Origin: Ruminococcaceae bacterium UBA3710
GTDB taxonomy: Bacteria > Bacillota > Clostridia > Oscillospirales > Acutalibacteraceae
Direction: 5' to 3'
Length of the DNA stretch: 14,643 bases
NCBI GenBank assembly: GCA_002371985.1
Contig: DFHZ01000157.1
Coordinates: forward strand, 1 to 14,643
Positions within the stretch are counted from its first letter, which is position 1. Every line of letters starts with the position of its first letter. This document shows, one piece after another, positions 1-8,002 of the stretch. Position numbers and translations under genes: made by a program. The notes under the pieces are model-generated. The model did no database searches, had not been told where the DNA came from, and saw only the letters and a list, made by a program, of their open reading frames with translations.

Positions 1-1
1 T

Positions 2-1054
2 GCCGCTAATGTTCTTAAAGCAAACGGCAAAGCTCCTATGAGTATTGTAAATGATAGTGTAGCGGTACAAGATTATGAAATCTTAATCGGTCATACAAAC
101 CGTACTGACGGTGATACCTATGCGGAAACCGCCGATGCAACCGCAGATAATAGTTACACTATAACAGTTGAAGAAAACAGGACTATTATTACAGGCGGAA
201 CAAACTCGGCAGTAAATGCAGGTGTTATTGACTTTACAAGCAGAATTTTAACCGGCTCATTAGCAGTAGGTACATATACGGGTAACTATGACGGAAGATT
301 TTCTCTTACAAATGGATTTAAACTTACTTGGTCTGATGAATTTAACGGTACTGCTTTAAGCAATACATGGCAAAAATTAGATTTGAATTATGCAACACAA
401 GCCGGTGGTCAGGTTATTTGGGATAATAACTATGCCACGGTTGAAAACGGAGCATTAAAAGCTACTGCAAGTAAAGTTGCCGATTCTAATGATACTGTTG
501 GTGTATCACTTGATACAGGATACAATAAACTTATCAAATACGGATATTTTGAAGCAAGAATAAAATCGTTCAATGAAACAGGTTATATGAACGGTTTCTG
601 GGGAAGCACAATCGGCGGAACAGCTGATTATATAGACGGAAGAACCGGCAACTATTACGGAGAGTTTGACATTCTTGAAATGTATGCGGCTTCAGGTGTG
701 ATAAAACCGAACTTGCATAATCATTATGCAGGAGATGAAACTTATTCAAAGAATTATCTCCAGGGTCTTTCGGCAGATCAGCCGTATAAAAATGTTTCAA
801 ATATTGGTACAAAGTACCATAACTTCGCAATGAAGTGGACAGACGATTATATTTATTTCTACCTTGACGGTGTAAAATACTATTCATTCGACTGCACAAA
901 GTTATCTGAATATGAGGTCTTCGATATGGTAACAAGAATCAGATTGACATTCAGTGCAGGTAAGTATGTTACACCTACGGCAGATTCTGATGAAGCTTTT
1001 GTAGACTGGGTAAGAGTATGGCAAAAGAATGAAACAGGATATGTTGTAAAATAA
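2..1054 (+). CDS. GH16 endo-beta-glucanase-like enzyme (laminarinase type), 5'-truncated
   Basis: The reading frame is open back to the window edge, so the true start and any signal peptide lie upstream; the first ATG in the window is at 38. Residue numbers count from that ATG. Residues about 1-95 include DYEILIGHTNRT and TIITGG, which resemble the small alpha/beta N-terminal domain found beside many clostridial glycosidases (GH67-N/GH20b-like; this match is from memory). Residues about 103-332 form the GH16 jelly-roll, beginning LTWSDEFNG and ending DWVRVWQK. The catalytic motif is E209-F-D211-I-L-E214. The ExDxxE spacing is that of beta-bulge GH16 enzymes (laminarinases, agarases, carrageenases), not the ExDxE of lichenases. 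E209 would be the nucleophile and E214 the acid/base. The likely substrate is a beta-1,3 or mixed-linkage glucan, but GH16 specificity cannot be read safely from sequence. The gene is separated from the next one by a strong hairpin, so it is probably a separate transcription unit. No dockerin or sortase signal follows the domain. Confidence 0.88.
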   Translation, partial: AANVLKANGKAPMSIVNDSVAVQDYEILIGHTNRTDGDTYAETADATADNSYTITVEENRTIITGGTNSAVNAGVIDFTSRILTGSLAVGTYTGNYDGRFSLTNGFKLTWSDEFNGTALSNTWQKLDLNYATQAGGQVIWDNNYATVENGALKATASKVADSNDTVGVSLDTGYNKLIKYGYFEARIKSFNETGYMNGFWGSTIGGTADYIDGRTGNYYGEFDILEMYAASGVIKPNLHNHYAGDETYSKNYLQGLSADQPYKNVSNIGTKYHNFAMKWTDDYIYFYLDGVKYYSFDCTKLSEYEVFDMVTRIRLTFSAGKYVTPTADSDEAFVDWVRVWQKNETGYVVK

Positions 1055-1087
1055 TCAGTTCTGTTGAGTAGATTGTTATAAATTCAG

Positions 1088-1123
1088 TTCATCAAGGCGG
1101 TGGTTTTCCGTCGCCTTGATGGA
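1088..1123 (+). terminator. 16-bp stem-loop after the GH16 gene
   Basis: Positions 1088-1103 pair with 1108-1123 around a TTTT loop (1104-1107). The core 1090-1099/1112-1121 (CATCAAGGCG / CGCCTTGATG) is perfect; three other pairs are G-U wobbles. The stem starts 33 nt after the GH16 stop. It looks like a terminator hairpin, but no T-run follows the 3' arm; the next bases begin the left arm of a second inverted repeat. It may stop transcription weakly, protect the 3' end of the GH16 mRNA, or belong to a structured leader of the next operon. Confidence 0.6.
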
Positions 1124-1164
1124 TTATCCAAATCAGCAAGTTTATTGTTGTTTTGGATAATCTA
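1120..1164 (+). promoter_or_regulatory. Perfect inverted repeat in the leader of the glycosidase operon; possible operator or RNA hairpin
   Basis: GATTATCCAAA (1122-1132) is repeated as its exact reverse complement TTTGGATAATC (1152-1162) with a 19-nt spacer. A G-T and a T-A pair extend it to 1120-1164. The right arm contains GATAAT (1156-1161), a five-of-six match to a -10 box. If that box is used, transcription would begin about 20 nt before the ATG at 1189. The only -35 candidate at 17-bp spacing (1133-1138, TCAGCA) is poor. The left arm touches the 3' arm of the preceding hairpin and shares bases 1120-1123 with it, so the two RNA folds would compete slightly. It could be a repressor operator or a leader RNA structure; I cannot decide which. 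Confidence 0.5.
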
Positions 1165-1188
1165 AACAATAAATAAAGAGGTTGTAAG

Positions 1189-2784
1189 ATGTTCGGAAAA
1201 AAGTATAACGATTTTTTAAAGATGGTTGTTTATCAGATATACCCACGCAGTTTCAAGGATGCCAACGGTGATGGAATCGGAGATTTGCGAGGTATTATAG
1301 AAAAACTTGATTATTTGAAAGAACTTGGAATAAATGCTATTTGGATTTGTCCTTGTTTCAAGAGTCCTCAGGCAGATAACGGATATGATATTTCAGATTA
1401 TTGCGATATTGATCCGGAATTCGGTAATATGGAAGACATTAAAGAACTTATCAATGAAGCACATAATCGTGATATAAAGGTTTTGATGGATCTGGTGGCA
1501 AACCATACATCTTCTGAGCATAAATGGTTTAAGGAGTCGAAAAAATCCAAGAATAATCCTTATAGCGATTATTATTATTGGTACGATGAACCGCAGACAG
1601 ATTGGCAAGCAATGTGGGGCGGGAGTGCTTGGGAATACAGCAATGAGAGAAACCAGTATTATCTGCATCATTATGATATAACAATGCCGGATCTTAATTG
1701 GGATAATCCAAAAGTAAGAGAAGAATTCAACAAGATTGTCGATTTCTGGTCGAATTTCGGTGTTGACGGTTTCAGGTGTGATGTTATTCACGAAATCTCT
1801 AAAGACCTCAAAAATAATATTATGAGTATGGGTCCGCACATTCACGAATACATAAACGGACTTTTCGGACGACCTGAGGTTGAGCACTTATTTACGGTAG
1901 GCGAATGTTGGGTTTGGAATGAAGAATCTTTCTGTAAGTTGACTAAAGAAGAAAGAAAAGAACTTTCAACAATGTTTCAGTTCCAGCATATAAGTTTCGG
2001 TAGGGACGGAAAATATACACCGAAACCGCAAAGTCTTACTGAACTTAGAGATATTTTGTCGCATTGGCAAAGTGTATCTTACAAGAACGATTTGCTTTAT
2101 ACTTTGTTTACAGATAATCACGATCAACCTTACTTTATTTCCCGTGCGGGAGATACAAAGAATAAGCGGTATGAATTGGCAACTTGTATCGCCACGATGT
2201 TTTACACATTAAGAGGAATACCGTTTATTTATCAGGGTCAGGAATTCGGTTCTTTGGCATCTGAGTTTGATTCTATTGATGATTTCAGAGATATAGGTGC
2301 AATAAACTATTATAATGATTATCTTGAAGAGTTTGGCAAAGAAAAGGTATTGCAACAACTTAATTTCGGAAGCAGGGACAATGCAAGGCATCCCGTTGCA
2401 TGGGACGGCAGTGAGTTTAACGGTTTTTCTGATGTCGAGCCGTGGATTCCTCTTAGCAGTAATAATAAAGAAATTAATCTGAAAAAAGACTGTGAAAGCG
2501 AAAAATCTATTTTCAAGTTTTATAAGTCCATTTTAAAACTGCGTAAAGAAAACGATGAGATTGTTTATGGTGAATTAAAAATCTTGTCAAGACCGGAAGA
2601 TACATATTGGGTTTTTGAGCGTAGTTATAATGGCGGAAAGATTGTTGTTTGCTGTAACTTTGAAGAGGAAAACAACATAATCATTCCTTACAAAAACGCA
2701 AAGTTGTTGCTCTCTAATAATATTGATAGAAAAGATGCTTCAAATAACTATTCTGCTTATGAGGTAGCAATTTACAGAATATAA
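1189..2784 (+). CDS. GH13 alpha-glucosidase, oligo-1,6-glucosidase type
   Basis: This 531-residue protein would hydrolyse alpha-glucosidic bonds at the non-reducing end of short oligosaccharides such as isomaltose or panose. It starts close to the barrel (VVYQIYPRSF at 13-22), has no signal peptide and is probably cytoplasmic. The calcium-site loop DANGDGIGD spans 24-32. The four GH13 motifs are present: DLVANH (101-106), GFRCDVI with nucleophile D198, GEC with acid/base E239, and DNHD with D312. MPDLNW (166-171) matches the QPDLNW signature of the oligo-1,6-glucosidase subfamily (GH13_31). V199 after the nucleophile is the residue type linked to alpha-1,6 preference; maltases have A or T there. 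Length and C-terminal beta domain are normal for the subfamily. AGAGG at 1177-1181, seven nt before ATG 1189, supports this start. It is the first gene of the probable seven-gene operon. Trehalose-6-phosphate hydrolase is a related alternative, but no PTS gene is adjacent. Confidence 0.92.
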   Translation: MFGKKYNDFLKMVVYQIYPRSFKDANGDGIGDLRGIIEKLDYLKELGINAIWICPCFKSPQADNGYDISDYCDIDPEFGNMEDIKELINEAHNRDIKVLMDLVANHTSSEHKWFKESKKSKNNPYSDYYYWYDEPQTDWQAMWGGSAWEYSNERNQYYLHHYDITMPDLNWDNPKVREEFNKIVDFWSNFGVDGFRCDVIHEISKDLKNNIMSMGPHIHEYINGLFGRPEVEHLFTVGECWVWNEESFCKLTKEERKELSTMFQFQHISFGRDGKYTPKPQSLTELRDILSHWQSVSYKNDLLYTLFTDNHDQPYFISRAGDTKNKRYELATCIATMFYTLRGIPFIYQGQEFGSLASEFDSIDDFRDIGAINYYNDYLEEFGKEKVLQQLNFGSRDNARHPVAWDGSEFNGFSDVEPWIPLSSNNKEINLKKDCESEKSIFKFYKSILKLRKENDEIVYGELKILSRPEDTYWVFERSYNGGKIVVCCNFEEENNIIIPYKNAKLLLSNNIDRKDASNNYSAYEVAIYRI

Positions 2785-2804
2785 AAGGACAAATCGAGAA
2801 AATT

Positions 2805-5525
2805 ATGGTTATTGATAAAAGTACAGTGATACAAGGCAAAAAACTTTGGGAAACACAACCGGGACCTGTAAAAGAACTACTGCCACTTTGCAGAAGACTT
2901 GCGGCAGAGGGTAGTGTTTTGCTTGAAAACAATGGAGTTTTGCCATTTAATAAAGGTACCAAAGTTGCTGTTTTCGGCAGAACTCAGGAAACATATATAA
3001 AAAGCGGAACAGGGTCAGGCGGACTTGTGCGAGTTGAAAATAAGCCTTGCATTTTAAAGTCATTTCGTGAAAATGGCATTTTTGAAATTGATGAAGAATT
3101 GGTTAATACCTATAAAGAATGGATAGAGGAAAACCCTTATGATAACGGCCACGGATGGGCGACTGAACCTTGGTCGCAAAAAGAAATGCCGTTAAGTATT
3201 GATTATGTAAAAACTGTAGCCAATCGCAATGATGTTGCAGTTGTTATATTAGGTAGAACTGCCGGTGAGGATAGGGACAATTCTTACACCGAAGGCAGTT
3301 ATTGTCTATCGTCTGAGGAAATTCAAATGATAGAAAAAGTTACTGCGTTTTTTGAAAAAACCGTAATAGTTCTTAATGTCGGCAACCTGATAGATTTGTC
3401 ATTTGTAGATAAATATAATATTTCAGCTTTGCTTTATGTTTGGCAGGGCGGTGGTGAAGGTGCCAATGCTCTTGCAGATATATTAAGCGGAAAAATAAGT
3501 CCTTGCGGAAAACTTCCCGATACGCAAACAAAAAGGGCTGACGATTATCCGTATTTCGATAACTTCGGTGATGAAAAAGAAAGCATTTACGAAGAAGATA
3601 TTTATGTAGGATATAGATATTTTGAAACTTTTGCAAAGGATAAAGTTCGCTATCCTTTTGGCTTTGGTCTTACATATACTCGATTTGAAAGCGAATATGC
3701 TGTCAAATCGGAGAATAACAAAATAGAGGTTACTGCAAAGGTAAAAAATGTCGGAAACTTTGCTTCCAAAGAGGTAGTGCAGGTCTATTTCGGAGCACCC
3801 TGTGGCAATTTAGGCACTCCTGCAAAACAACTTATTGCTTATAAAAAGACTAAAGAATTAAAACCCAAAGAAACTCAAATTATAGAAATCTCTTTTGATA
3901 TTACCGATATGGCATCGTACGATGATAGCGGTGTTACCGGCAATGAATTTTGTTATGTGTTAGAAGCCGGAGACTATAATATTTATTGTGGTACGGATGT
4001 AAGAAGCAGCGAATGTATTTTTACATATAGTGTTGAAGAAACGATTGTTACAAAAAAACTCGAACAAATTATGCCACCTGAAAAAACTTTTGAGCGATAC
4101 AATGCTATTTTAAATTCGGTTGGCAACAGGGTATTGACAAAAGTATCTGCACCGATTAGAAAATTTGACCTTGACAAGAGAGTAGAGGAGCGTAGACCGC
4201 AAGAAACACCTTTTACAGGTGATAAAGGAATAAAACTTATAGACGTTGCTGACGGCAAGAATACTATAAAAGAATTTATTGCCCAAATGAGCGATAATGA
4301 TTTAGCGGCTATCGTCTGCGGAGAAGGAATGAATAGTCCTAAAGTAACTGTTGGTACGGGTGGTGCTTTTGGCGGTGTAACCGATTCTCTGCTTAATTTA
4401 GGTATTCCTGTCTGTTGTGTTACAGACGGACCCTCAGGCATCAGAATAGGTGGCGATTTAAAGAGTACATCGCTTCCAAATGGATATGTTTTTGCTTCAA
4501 GTTTTGATGATGAACTTGCAGAGCAAATCTTTGAACTTGAAGGAATTGAACTTTTTTCATATAATATAGATGCAATTTTAGGTCCGGGTATGAATATACA
4601 CAGGCATCCGTTATGTGGTAGAAATTTCGAGTATTTTTCGGAAGACCCACTGCTTTCCGGTAAAATGGCAGCGGCGCAAAGCCGTGGAATTGCTAAATCA
4701 GGATGCACAACTACAATAAAACATTTTAGTTGTAATAATCAGGAATTTGGACGAACTTCTTGTAATGCAGTTGTATCAGAAAGGGCACTCAGAGAAATAT
4801 ATCTAAAAGGCTATGAAATAGCAGTTAAAGAAGGAAATGCTACTGCTATTATGACTTCATATAATCGTATAAACAATTATTACAGTGCGTCAAACTATGA
4901 CCTTACAACGACCGTACTCAGAAAAGAGTGGGGATATAAAGGCTTTGTTATGACCGATTGGTGGGCATTGTGTAACTGCAAAGACAAAGAGGGCAATAAA
5001 AACAATACCAAGGCTATGGTACGGGCACATAATGATATATATATGGTTTGGGGTAATGTAGAAGAAAAACCTCATAATCTATTTAAAGGAATAGAAGAAG
5101 GATATATTACAAGAGGCGATTTGCAGTATTGTGCAGAGAATTTGCTTAATTATATTTTGAAATCGCCTACCTTCAAAAAGTTTGTACTAAACGGTTGCCA
5201 AAAGCCCAAATTTGATACATTAGATGATTCAAAACTTGAAACAGTATCTGTTTTAGAAAATATAGTGCCGGGGAAAAATTATGAATTAAACTATAACCCT
5301 GATAAAAAGTGTGTTTTCGTTTTTGAACCGCAATGTATTTCCGATTCTCTCGCTCAGTATCCTATTACTATGTCGGTTGGCGGAAACCGTTGTGTTTCGC
5401 TTTCTGTCAGCAGCAATGATACCGGGAAAATTATTCGTCAGTTAAAATTGACAGGGAGAAGTTATGTTTTCAATTTTGAATTTTCTGATAATGTAAAAAT
5501 CGGCAGATTTATTATAAAGCAGTAA
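2805..5525 (+). CDS. GH3 beta-glucosidase-like enzyme with permuted domain order
   Basis: This 906-residue protein would remove beta-linked glucose or a related sugar from the non-reducing end of oligosaccharides. The usual GH3 order is reversed. The alpha/beta sandwich normally at the C-terminus comes first (about 20-290, with EGSVLLENNGVLPF and later PFGFGLTYT). A fibronectin-III-like domain follows (about 305-395), then the TIM barrel (about 475-790). The barrel carries TDGPSGIR with sugar-binding D541, GPGMNIHRHPLCGRNFEYFSEDP, K639-H640 in KHFSCNNQE, and nucleophile D718 in MTDWW. The likely acid/base is E155 in RTAGEDRDN, by position. A beta-rich domain of unknown role ends the protein (about 800-906). 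Permuted GH3 enzymes of this kind are known from Ruminococcus albus and Butyrivibrio fibrisolvens. There is no signal peptide, so it is probably cytoplasmic. It starts 20 nt after the GH13 stop. Specificity could also be for beta-xylosides or other sugars. Confidence 0.92.
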   Translation: MVIDKSTVIQGKKLWETQPGPVKELLPLCRRLAAEGSVLLENNGVLPFNKGTKVAVFGRTQETYIKSGTGSGGLVRVENKPCILKSFRENGIFEIDEELVNTYKEWIEENPYDNGHGWATEPWSQKEMPLSIDYVKTVANRNDVAVVILGRTAGEDRDNSYTEGSYCLSSEEIQMIEKVTAFFEKTVIVLNVGNLIDLSFVDKYNISALLYVWQGGGEGANALADILSGKISPCGKLPDTQTKRADDYPYFDNFGDEKESIYEEDIYVGYRYFETFAKDKVRYPFGFGLTYTRFESEYAVKSENNKIEVTAKVKNVGNFASKEVVQVYFGAPCGNLGTPAKQLIAYKKTKELKPKETQIIEISFDITDMASYDDSGVTGNEFCYVLEAGDYNIYCGTDVRSSECIFTYSVEETIVTKKLEQIMPPEKTFERYNAILNSVGNRVLTKVSAPIRKFDLDKRVEERRPQETPFTGDKGIKLIDVADGKNTIKEFIAQMSDNDLAAIVCGEGMNSPKVTVGTGGAFGGVTDSLLNLGIPVCCVTDGPSGIRIGGDLKSTSLPNGYVFASSFDDELAEQIFELEGIELFSYNIDAILGPGMNIHRHPLCGRNFEYFSEDPLLSGKMAAAQSRGIAKSGCTTTIKHFSCNNQEFGRTSCNAVVSERALREIYLKGYEIAVKEGNATAIMTSYNRINNYYSASNYDLTTTVLRKEWGYKGFVMTDWWALCNCKDKEGNKNNTKAMVRAHNDIYMVWGNVEEKPHNLFKGIEEGYITRGDLQYCAENLLNYILKSPTFKKFVLNGCQKPKFDTLDDSKLETVSVLENIVPGKNYELNYNPDKKCVFVFEPQCISDSLAQYPITMSVGGNRCVSLSVSSNDTGKIIRQLKLTGRSYVFNFEFSDNVKIGRFIIKQ

Positions 5526-5552
5526 TCACTTGCGGTTTTATAGGAGTTATTT

Positions 5553-7991
5553 ATGGAGTATAGTCGTTTTAAATGGAAAACAAACGGAGAGGCAAGAAAA
5601 GAAAACATTGTTATTTCCGGAAATGCCCGATTTACTGTTTTGACGGAAAGACTTGTCAGATTAGAATATTCCTTGTCGGGTAAGTTTACGGATAAGGCAT
5701 CTCAAACCGTTTTTAACCGTGATTTTCCAAAAACCGAGTATTCTGTTTTTGAGGATGAGTATTTAAGTATTGAAACAAAGTATTTGAAACTTAAATATCT
5801 TAAGGGAAGTCCTTTTAATCGAGATACTGTTTCCATTGAACTTAAAAAATTTGGAAATAAATGGGAGTGGGGCAGTGTTGCAGAGCAGTTAAAAGGCACA
5901 GTTTCCACTTTGGACAAAGTTAATGGAGAAACATCTTTGGATGATGGTGTTTGCTCAAGAAACGGATATACGATAGTAGATGATAGCAAAAGTTATCTTC
6001 TATCGGAAAACGGATGGTTTGAGAAAAGAGAGCCAGATGCAGTAGATATTTATTTCTTTGGATACGGCCACGATTATCTTGACTGCATTAAAGACTTTTA
6101 TCGTCTGACAGGTGAGCCACCAATGCTTCCCGATTATGCTTTTGGCAATTGGTGGAGTAGATATTATAGTTATACACAAGAAGAATACTGTAATTTAATA
6201 AACAAGTTTATAAAAGAGAATATTCCTTTTTCAGTAGCTGTTATTGATATGGATTGGCATACCACAGAAACTCCGAAAGAGAGTCAAATTGACGACCCTC
6301 GCTTTTGGAACGGTTGGACAGGATATTCTTGGAATAAAGAACTGTTTCCCGATTATAAGGCGTTCTTGCACTTTTTAAGAGAGAAGGGTCTTAAAACCTC
6401 GCTTAATTTACATCCGTCAAACGGAGTAGGTTACCAAGAGGATATGTATGAAGAGATGGCTAAAGCCTTGAGAATTGATCCAAACAGCCGTAAACTAATC
6501 AAATTGGATGTACTTAATCCCGATTTTATGGAAAAGTATTTTGATATTCTTCATCATCCTTACGAAGAGGATGGTGTGGATTTCTGGTGGATGGATTGGC
6601 AACAGGGCGATGATTATTGGTGGGTACATGATGATGAGCATCCGGTTTCTGAATTAGAGGGCATAACACCGCTATGGATGTTAAATCATTTACATATTCT
6701 TGATATAATGCGTAACGGAAAAAGGCCTATGTTCTTTTCGCGTTATGCAGGAATAGGGTCACATAGATATCCTGTCGGTTTTTCGGGAGATACAGTAGTA
6801 ACTTGGGAGTCTTTGAATTTTCAGCCCTATTTTACCGCCAATGCCTCAAATGTAGGATATTGTTGGTGGAGCCACGATATAGGCGGACATATGCTCGGAT
6901 ACCGTGATGATGAATTACAAATCAGATGGCTTCAATTAGGTGTTTTATCACCTATAAATCGCCTGCACTCAACTAAGGATATTTTTGCCGGAAAAGAGCC
7001 TTGGAATTTACGCAAGGACTGTTGCGAAATATATAAAGATTGGTTGAGATTAAGGCATAAACTTTTCCCGTATATATATACGATGAATTACTTAACTCAT
7101 AACGAACTGACACCTTTGGTATTGCCTATGTATTATAACTATCCTGAATGTGATAATGCATACAGTTTCAGAAATCAGTATTTCTTCGGCAGTGAGTTTT
7201 TCGTGGCACCGATAACATCGCCCAACGATAAGAACTCAATGCTTGGAAGTGTTGATGTTTGGTTCCCCGAAGGATTATGGTTTGATTTCTTCAGTGGGCT
7301 TTGCTACAAAGGTAATAGAACAGAAAAGGTACATAGAAGTCTTGAGGAATATCCTATATTTGCCAAAGCCGGAGCAATAATTCCAATGACAAGTAAAGTG
7401 GAAAACAACCTGCTTGGCAACAGCGAAGATATGACAGTATATGTTTTTGCAGGTGCTGATAATACTTTCAGACTTTATGAAGATACAGGTGACGGAAACA
7501 CTTACAAAGACGGACAATATGCAATAACGGTATTTAACCTCAATTGGAGCGAAAATGCGGTCTTTACAATAAAGCCTGCATACGGCGATACTAAAATAAT
7601 ACCTGATTGCAGGAATTGGGATATTAAACTTCGAGGATTTGCAAAAGAAATTGATGTCAAGGTAAAAATTGCAGGGAAAGAAATACCCTGTAGCATAGAA
7701 TTTGAAAAGAACACGAATACAACATCGTTAATACTTAAAAACATATCTGTAAACAGCGAAATCATCATTGAAATTAAAGGCAATAGGATTATAACCGACA
7801 ATTCCGTTGCAACAGACAGAATGTATGATATACTTCTTCATTCACAGATGGACTATACCGTTAAATCTGCATTATGGTACGCTTTCAAAGGAAAAAGTAA
7901 TATTCTTTATAAGGCTTGTCCTCAAAAAGAATACAAGGAAATTTTGAGTGCGGCTGAGGAAATGCGAAATCTTTTGATTTCCATGCAATAG
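5553..7991 (+). CDS. GH31 alpha-glucosidase-like enzyme
   Basis: This 812-residue protein is a retaining exo-alpha-glycosidase of family GH31. An N-terminal beta-sandwich (about 1-190, with RFTVLTERLVRLEYS) precedes the (beta/alpha)8 barrel (about 195-530). The barrel carries FGNWWSRYYSYT, WTGYSWN, nucleophile D348 in WWMDWQQG, and acid/base D413 in FSGDTVVTW. WWSHDIGGHM and SPINRLHST follow. Proximal and distal beta domains run to about 740 (FFVAPITSP near 550). A helical tail (about 745-812) closes the protein. The WWMDWQQ form differs from the WxDMNE of classical alpha-glucosidases and resembles a clostridial GH31 group that I recall includes isomaltose-active gut enzymes; that placement is inference. 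No signal peptide is seen. AGGAG at 5542-5546, six nt before ATG 5553, fixes the start. It follows GH3 after 27 nt, so the two would be co-made. Specificity for other alpha-linked sugars (xylose, galactose) is not excluded. Confidence 0.92.
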   Translation: MEYSRFKWKTNGEARKENIVISGNARFTVLTERLVRLEYSLSGKFTDKASQTVFNRDFPKTEYSVFEDEYLSIETKYLKLKYLKGSPFNRDTVSIELKKFGNKWEWGSVAEQLKGTVSTLDKVNGETSLDDGVCSRNGYTIVDDSKSYLLSENGWFEKREPDAVDIYFFGYGHDYLDCIKDFYRLTGEPPMLPDYAFGNWWSRYYSYTQEEYCNLINKFIKENIPFSVAVIDMDWHTTETPKESQIDDPRFWNGWTGYSWNKELFPDYKAFLHFLREKGLKTSLNLHPSNGVGYQEDMYEEMAKALRIDPNSRKLIKLDVLNPDFMEKYFDILHHPYEEDGVDFWWMDWQQGDDYWWVHDDEHPVSELEGITPLWMLNHLHILDIMRNGKRPMFFSRYAGIGSHRYPVGFSGDTVVTWESLNFQPYFTANASNVGYCWWSHDIGGHMLGYRDDELQIRWLQLGVLSPINRLHSTKDIFAGKEPWNLRKDCCEIYKDWLRLRHKLFPYIYTMNYLTHNELTPLVLPMYYNYPECDNAYSFRNQYFFGSEFFVAPITSPNDKNSMLGSVDVWFPEGLWFDFFSGLCYKGNRTEKVHRSLEEYPIFAKAGAIIPMTSKVENNLLGNSEDMTVYVFAGADNTFRLYEDTGDGNTYKDGQYAITVFNLNWSENAVFTIKPAYGDTKIIPDCRNWDIKLRGFAKEIDVKVKIAGKEIPCSIEFEKNTNTTSLILKNISVNSEIIIEIKGNRIITDNSVATDRMYDILLHSQMDYTVKSALWYAFKGKSNILYKACPQKEYKEILSAAEEMRNLLISMQ

Positions 7992-8002
7992 GAGTGTGAA
8001 AA

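Noticed and set aside
1393..1887. Reading frames on the - strand within the GH13, GH3, GH31 and MDR genes (for example 1393-1887, 3983-4708, 10326-10925)
   Set aside because: They lie opposite strongly conserved enzymes, lack good ribosome binding sites and have no recognisable protein features; they are shadows.
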